Assembly: GCA_013360215.1 (NCBI GenBank)
Contig: JABWCP010000041.1
Location: 1-18,026 of the forward strand
DNA from: a bacterium
Lineage (GTDB): Bacteria > CLD3 > SB21
Length of the DNA stretch: 18,026 nt
Direction: 5' to 3'
The notes below the pieces were generated by a model. That model saw only the letters and a list, made by a program, of their open reading frames with translations, was not told the DNA's origin and ran no database searches. A program made the translations under genes and the position numbers. Position 1 is the stretch's first letter. Every line of letters begins with the position of its first letter. Below are positions 15,849 through 18,026 of this stretch, in pieces.

Positions 15849-15877
15849 ATTATATTGCGATATAATTAGGATTGAAA
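15849..15877. promoter_or_regulatory. Divergent promoter built on a palindrome of two -10 boxes
   Basis: ATTATAT (15849-15855), TGCG and ATATAAT (15860-15866) form a perfect 7-bp inverted repeat. It presents TATAAT on both strands: 15861-15866 facing right and 15854-15849 facing left. For the leftward dinB-like transcript a weak -35 (TTTCAA, 15877-15872) lies exactly 17 bases away. No good -35 is visible for the rightward transcript. The overlap of the two boxes implies the two transcripts compete for polymerase, and the palindrome could also bind a dimeric regulator. Confidence 0.6.
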
Positions 15878-15885
15878 GTATTTTT

Positions 15886-17085
15886 TTGATTACGCGATTA
15901 AAAACTTTATTGATCTCGCTTGCCCTTATTGTCAATCTTTCGTGGTATGGCTGCGAATCGTATCAATGGCATAAGGAATTACCGATCCATACGCGCATTG
16001 ATTTTGAGGGTAATGATTTTTTGCAGTCCATGCATCGTACATCCGATGAAGGTTTTGTCATCGTCGGCCGATCCGATAGTTTTAGAATAACTAACGAAAT
16101 CGTAATAATCCGCCTTGATGCGGCGCTTCGCATGATTTGGACCAAGGCGTTAGGGACTTCCGGTAATGATTCGGGGATGGATATCGTTGAAACTGCCGAC
16201 GGTGGATTTCTTGTTGTCGGTTCGTTGCGTACGACGACGGGGCAATTTGATGTTTTACTCGCGCGACTTTCTCATCAGGGTGATGTACTCTGGACCAGAC
16301 TGTATGGCGGCTTCAACAATGAAGAAGTCCGTCGAATTATAAAAATACAAGCGAATAAATTTGCCATCTTAGCCAATACATCCAGTTTCGGCGCGGGAGG
16401 AAGTGATATTTGGGTTTTGACCGTTAATTCCGACGGCGATAGCCTGGGGTCTTATACGTTTGGCGGGACTACTTCTGAACGCATGTTGGGAGCAACGGCA
16501 ACCTCTGATGGTGGTTTGGCTATTACCGGATATATCAGTGATGAAACATATGATGCATTCATACTTCGTGTATCTTCATCATTTCAAACAATCAATTTTA
16601 CACGCTATGAAAGCCTTCAACGCGATGAAGGTCTTGACATCAAAGAACTACATAACGGTGATTTTATCATCACAGGGCGAAGCAACAATGTGCGCGTACC
16701 CTACATCAATTATGATGCGCACGCATTTCGCGTCAAGCCCGACGGTACAATGGAATGGTCGAAGCGTTTTGGTCGAACTAACTACGATATTTTATCCTCA
16801 AGCGTATTGTTAATTGACGAAAGCATAATCGCCGTCGGCCACTCATACCACATCAGCCCCAAATTCGAACTTAACCAACAAATGCTCATTGCACGTATTT
16901 CGTCCAAGGGAGACACGCTTTGGACACGTTCGCTTGGCGGCAAATATGCCGATGATGCTTTAGCTATTTTACCTTTGGATGACGAACGTTTCTTGGTTGG
17001 AGCTAATACCAATAACACTGAGAAACGCGATACAGGTATCGTATTATTTATTATAGATAAAGATGGCTTTGGCAAGCCTGAATAA
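15886..17085 (+). CDS. Exported seven-repeat beta-propeller protein, probable surface lipoprotein
   Basis: A 399-residue protein starting with TTG; no ATG is available before Met50, and an in-frame stop lies at 15835. The N-terminus TRLKTLLISLALIVNLSWYGC is a signal sequence ending at Cys23, although W-Y-G-C is a poor lipobox. The rest is seven repeats of about 45-55 residues. Each has the pattern D/EGGF-VVG-S, then D-xx-hydrophobic-R-xxxxGD, then LWTRxxGG (MIWTKALG, VLWTRLYGG, MEWSKRFGR and TLWTRSLGG are the clearest). This is typical of a seven-bladed propeller; the last repeat lacks its final W strand, which the N-terminal segment may complete. No catalytic residues or C-terminal sorting domain are seen. 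The function is unknown, probably binding at the cell surface. Confidence 0.8.
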   Translation: MITRLKTLLISLALIVNLSWYGCESYQWHKELPIHTRIDFEGNDFLQSMHRTSDEGFVIVGRSDSFRITNEIVIIRLDAALRMIWTKALGTSGNDSGMDIVETADGGFLVVGSLRTTTGQFDVLLARLSHQGDVLWTRLYGGFNNEEVRRIIKIQANKFAILANTSSFGAGGSDIWVLTVNSDGDSLGSYTFGGTTSERMLGATATSDGGLAITGYISDETYDAFILRVSSSFQTINFTRYESLQRDEGLDIKELHNGDFIITGRSNNVRVPYINYDAHAFRVKPDGTMEWSKRFGRTNYDILSSSVLLIDESIIAVGHSYHISPKFELNQQMLIARISSKGDTLWTRSLGGKYADDALAILPLDDERFLVGANTNNTEKRDTGIVLFIIDKDGFGKPE

Positions 17086-17621
17086 ATTTGATAAGCTAAC
17101 TTAGGCGTCCGTTCCAAAAAATCAAAAGAATAACAATCCCAAGCACAAAAAAGTTGTTTCTTAACCTATTAATTCAAAGGTGTAGATAAAACGATTCATA
17201 AAAACCAATTAGATGTAGTATTTTGACTTTTACCTGATCTTACTTGATCGTTTTATTTTCAGTACGACTTTTTTGAACATCGCCCTCTATTCGCACAAAT
17301 TAATAATAACCGAAAACCGATACACAAAGAGTTGTTCAATTTATCGTCTACTTGGATAACATTTGTTTCATTGATTTAATATGAATTTCTTTCAAAACTG
17401 TTATTTTTAGGAATGACTTTGGAAAGCGTATTTATTCAATTCTACGTTATTGAGATTTCAATACTGTATGACTTCAATAACCTATCTATTGCACTGAGGT
17501 ATTAAGTCGCTGTATATGATGAAAATTATTATAAAAAACTTGTAATATTTTCACTACAGTTTGTACCTATCTAAGGAGTTAGCACTAAACCTTTGAATTT
17601 ACTAATGCAACGGGGTACTCT
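17086..17621. other. AT-rich intergenic region without a gene
   Basis: No coding frame longer than a few dozen codons is convincing. An 8-bp inverted repeat (GTTATTGA at 17447-17454, TCAATAAC at 17474-17481) has no T-run. AAGGAG at 17573-17578 looks like a ribosome binding site but lies 43 bases before the next gene's ATG. No clear terminator follows the propeller gene. Confidence 0.6.
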
Positions 17622-18026
17622 ATGTCACGCCCAACATGGTTAACAGTTATTACAACGATCAGTACTATTGCAGTCTTGTTACTTCACTACTCCACGGCTC
17701 AGAGCGGTATTGACGCCAAGACCCGCCTCAAACTCAAACTACGTAAACCGGATATTGTTGACATCAAATTCGTCAATGCCGGTAACTGGCGTTACGCCAT
17801 GCGCAATCAGGGTTCATTTATGTATGACAGTCCCGATAGTGATGGTGATGGCAATAATGCCGGAGGAATATTTCCACGTGGCTCAGATGTTAGTATCGTC
17901 TTTGCCGCCGGTGCATGGATCGGTGCACTCAAAAATGGTATCCCTGTCGTGAGTGAGACACAGTTCGGTACCGAGTTCCAACCCGGACAGATTCTCAACT
18001 CCGGTTTGTCATTTTATGATCTGGAA
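17622..18026 (+). CDS. N-terminal part of a secreted FCB-type surface protein, cut by the right window edge
   Basis: The ATG at 17622 opens a frame with no stop to the window end (135 codons). CGGGGT lies five bases upstream, and an in-frame stop at 17586 rules out an earlier start. Residues 1-26 are a Sec signal peptide (cleavage after STA, before Q27). What follows (GNWRYAMRNQGSFMYDSPD, an acidic D/G/N stretch SDGDGNNAGG, then SIVFAAGAWIGALKNGIPVV) matches in style the start of long secreted proteins of FCB bacteria, where a GS(F/Y)..(A/G)G.WIGA-type segment is recurrent. The acidic stretch might bind calcium. The size and C-terminal sorting signal lie outside the window. It follows the propeller gene in the same direction, though far downstream. 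Confidence 0.85.
   Translation, partial: MSRPTWLTVITTISTIAVLLLHYSTAQSGIDAKTRLKLKLRKPDIVDIKFVNAGNWRYAMRNQGSFMYDSPDSDGDGNNAGGIFPRGSDVSIVFAAGAWIGALKNGIPVVSETQFGTEFQPGQILNSGLSFYDLE

Overview
The window looks like chromosomal DNA of a Gram-negative bacterium of the Bacteroidetes/Chlorobi/Ignavibacteria/KSB1-like (FCB) sphere. The basis is indirect: several lipoprotein or Sec signals, a histidine kinase of the kind with an A-H-Q-L-G-T-P-L-S-S phosphoacceptor box, an FCB-style secreted protein N-terminus at the right edge, a BatD/DUF4381-like membrane protein, and promoters that only loosely match sigma70 boxes. The species cannot be named from the sequence. Almost everything reads on the minus strand until position 15813; after a divergent promoter the last two genes read on the plus strand.

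Layout. The left edge holds the first 16 codons of an unknown gene, preceded by a complete tyrosine recombinase. A strong terminator (1182-1213) separates these from a run of minus-strand genes. In transcription order these are a sensor histidine kinase, an ACT-domain protein, an AUH-type enoyl-CoA hydratase, a double-length ThyX-like protein, a 69-aa lipoprotein and a Lys/Glu-rich exported coiled-coil protein. Upstream of the kinase lies about 950 bp of nine tandem copies of a 103-108 bp repeat. Above it sit a phosphodiester-glycosidase (NAGPA/DUF2233) lipoprotein and dnaE, the replicative polymerase alpha subunit. tRNA-His(GTG), with its own promoter and terminator, lies just upstream of dnaE.

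Between tRNA-His and nadK is about 300 bp with a hairpin and a perfect 14-bp inverted repeat. Then come nadK tightly coupled to a BatD/DUF4381-like membrane protein, and a TANGO2/NRDE protein tightly coupled to a DinB-fold protein. A palindromic divergent promoter (15849-15866) switches to the plus strand. There a seven-repeat beta-propeller exported protein is followed by about 535 bp of AT-rich non-coding DNA and the start of a large secreted protein cut by the window edge.

Most genes are housekeeping: replication, NADP synthesis, nucleotide metabolism and acyl-CoA metabolism. They are mixed with cell-envelope and surface genes. No CRISPR array, defence system, insertion sequence or biosynthetic cluster is visible. 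The points most worth following are the tandem repeat array, the duplicated and divergent ThyX-like protein, and the structured DNA beside tRNA-His.
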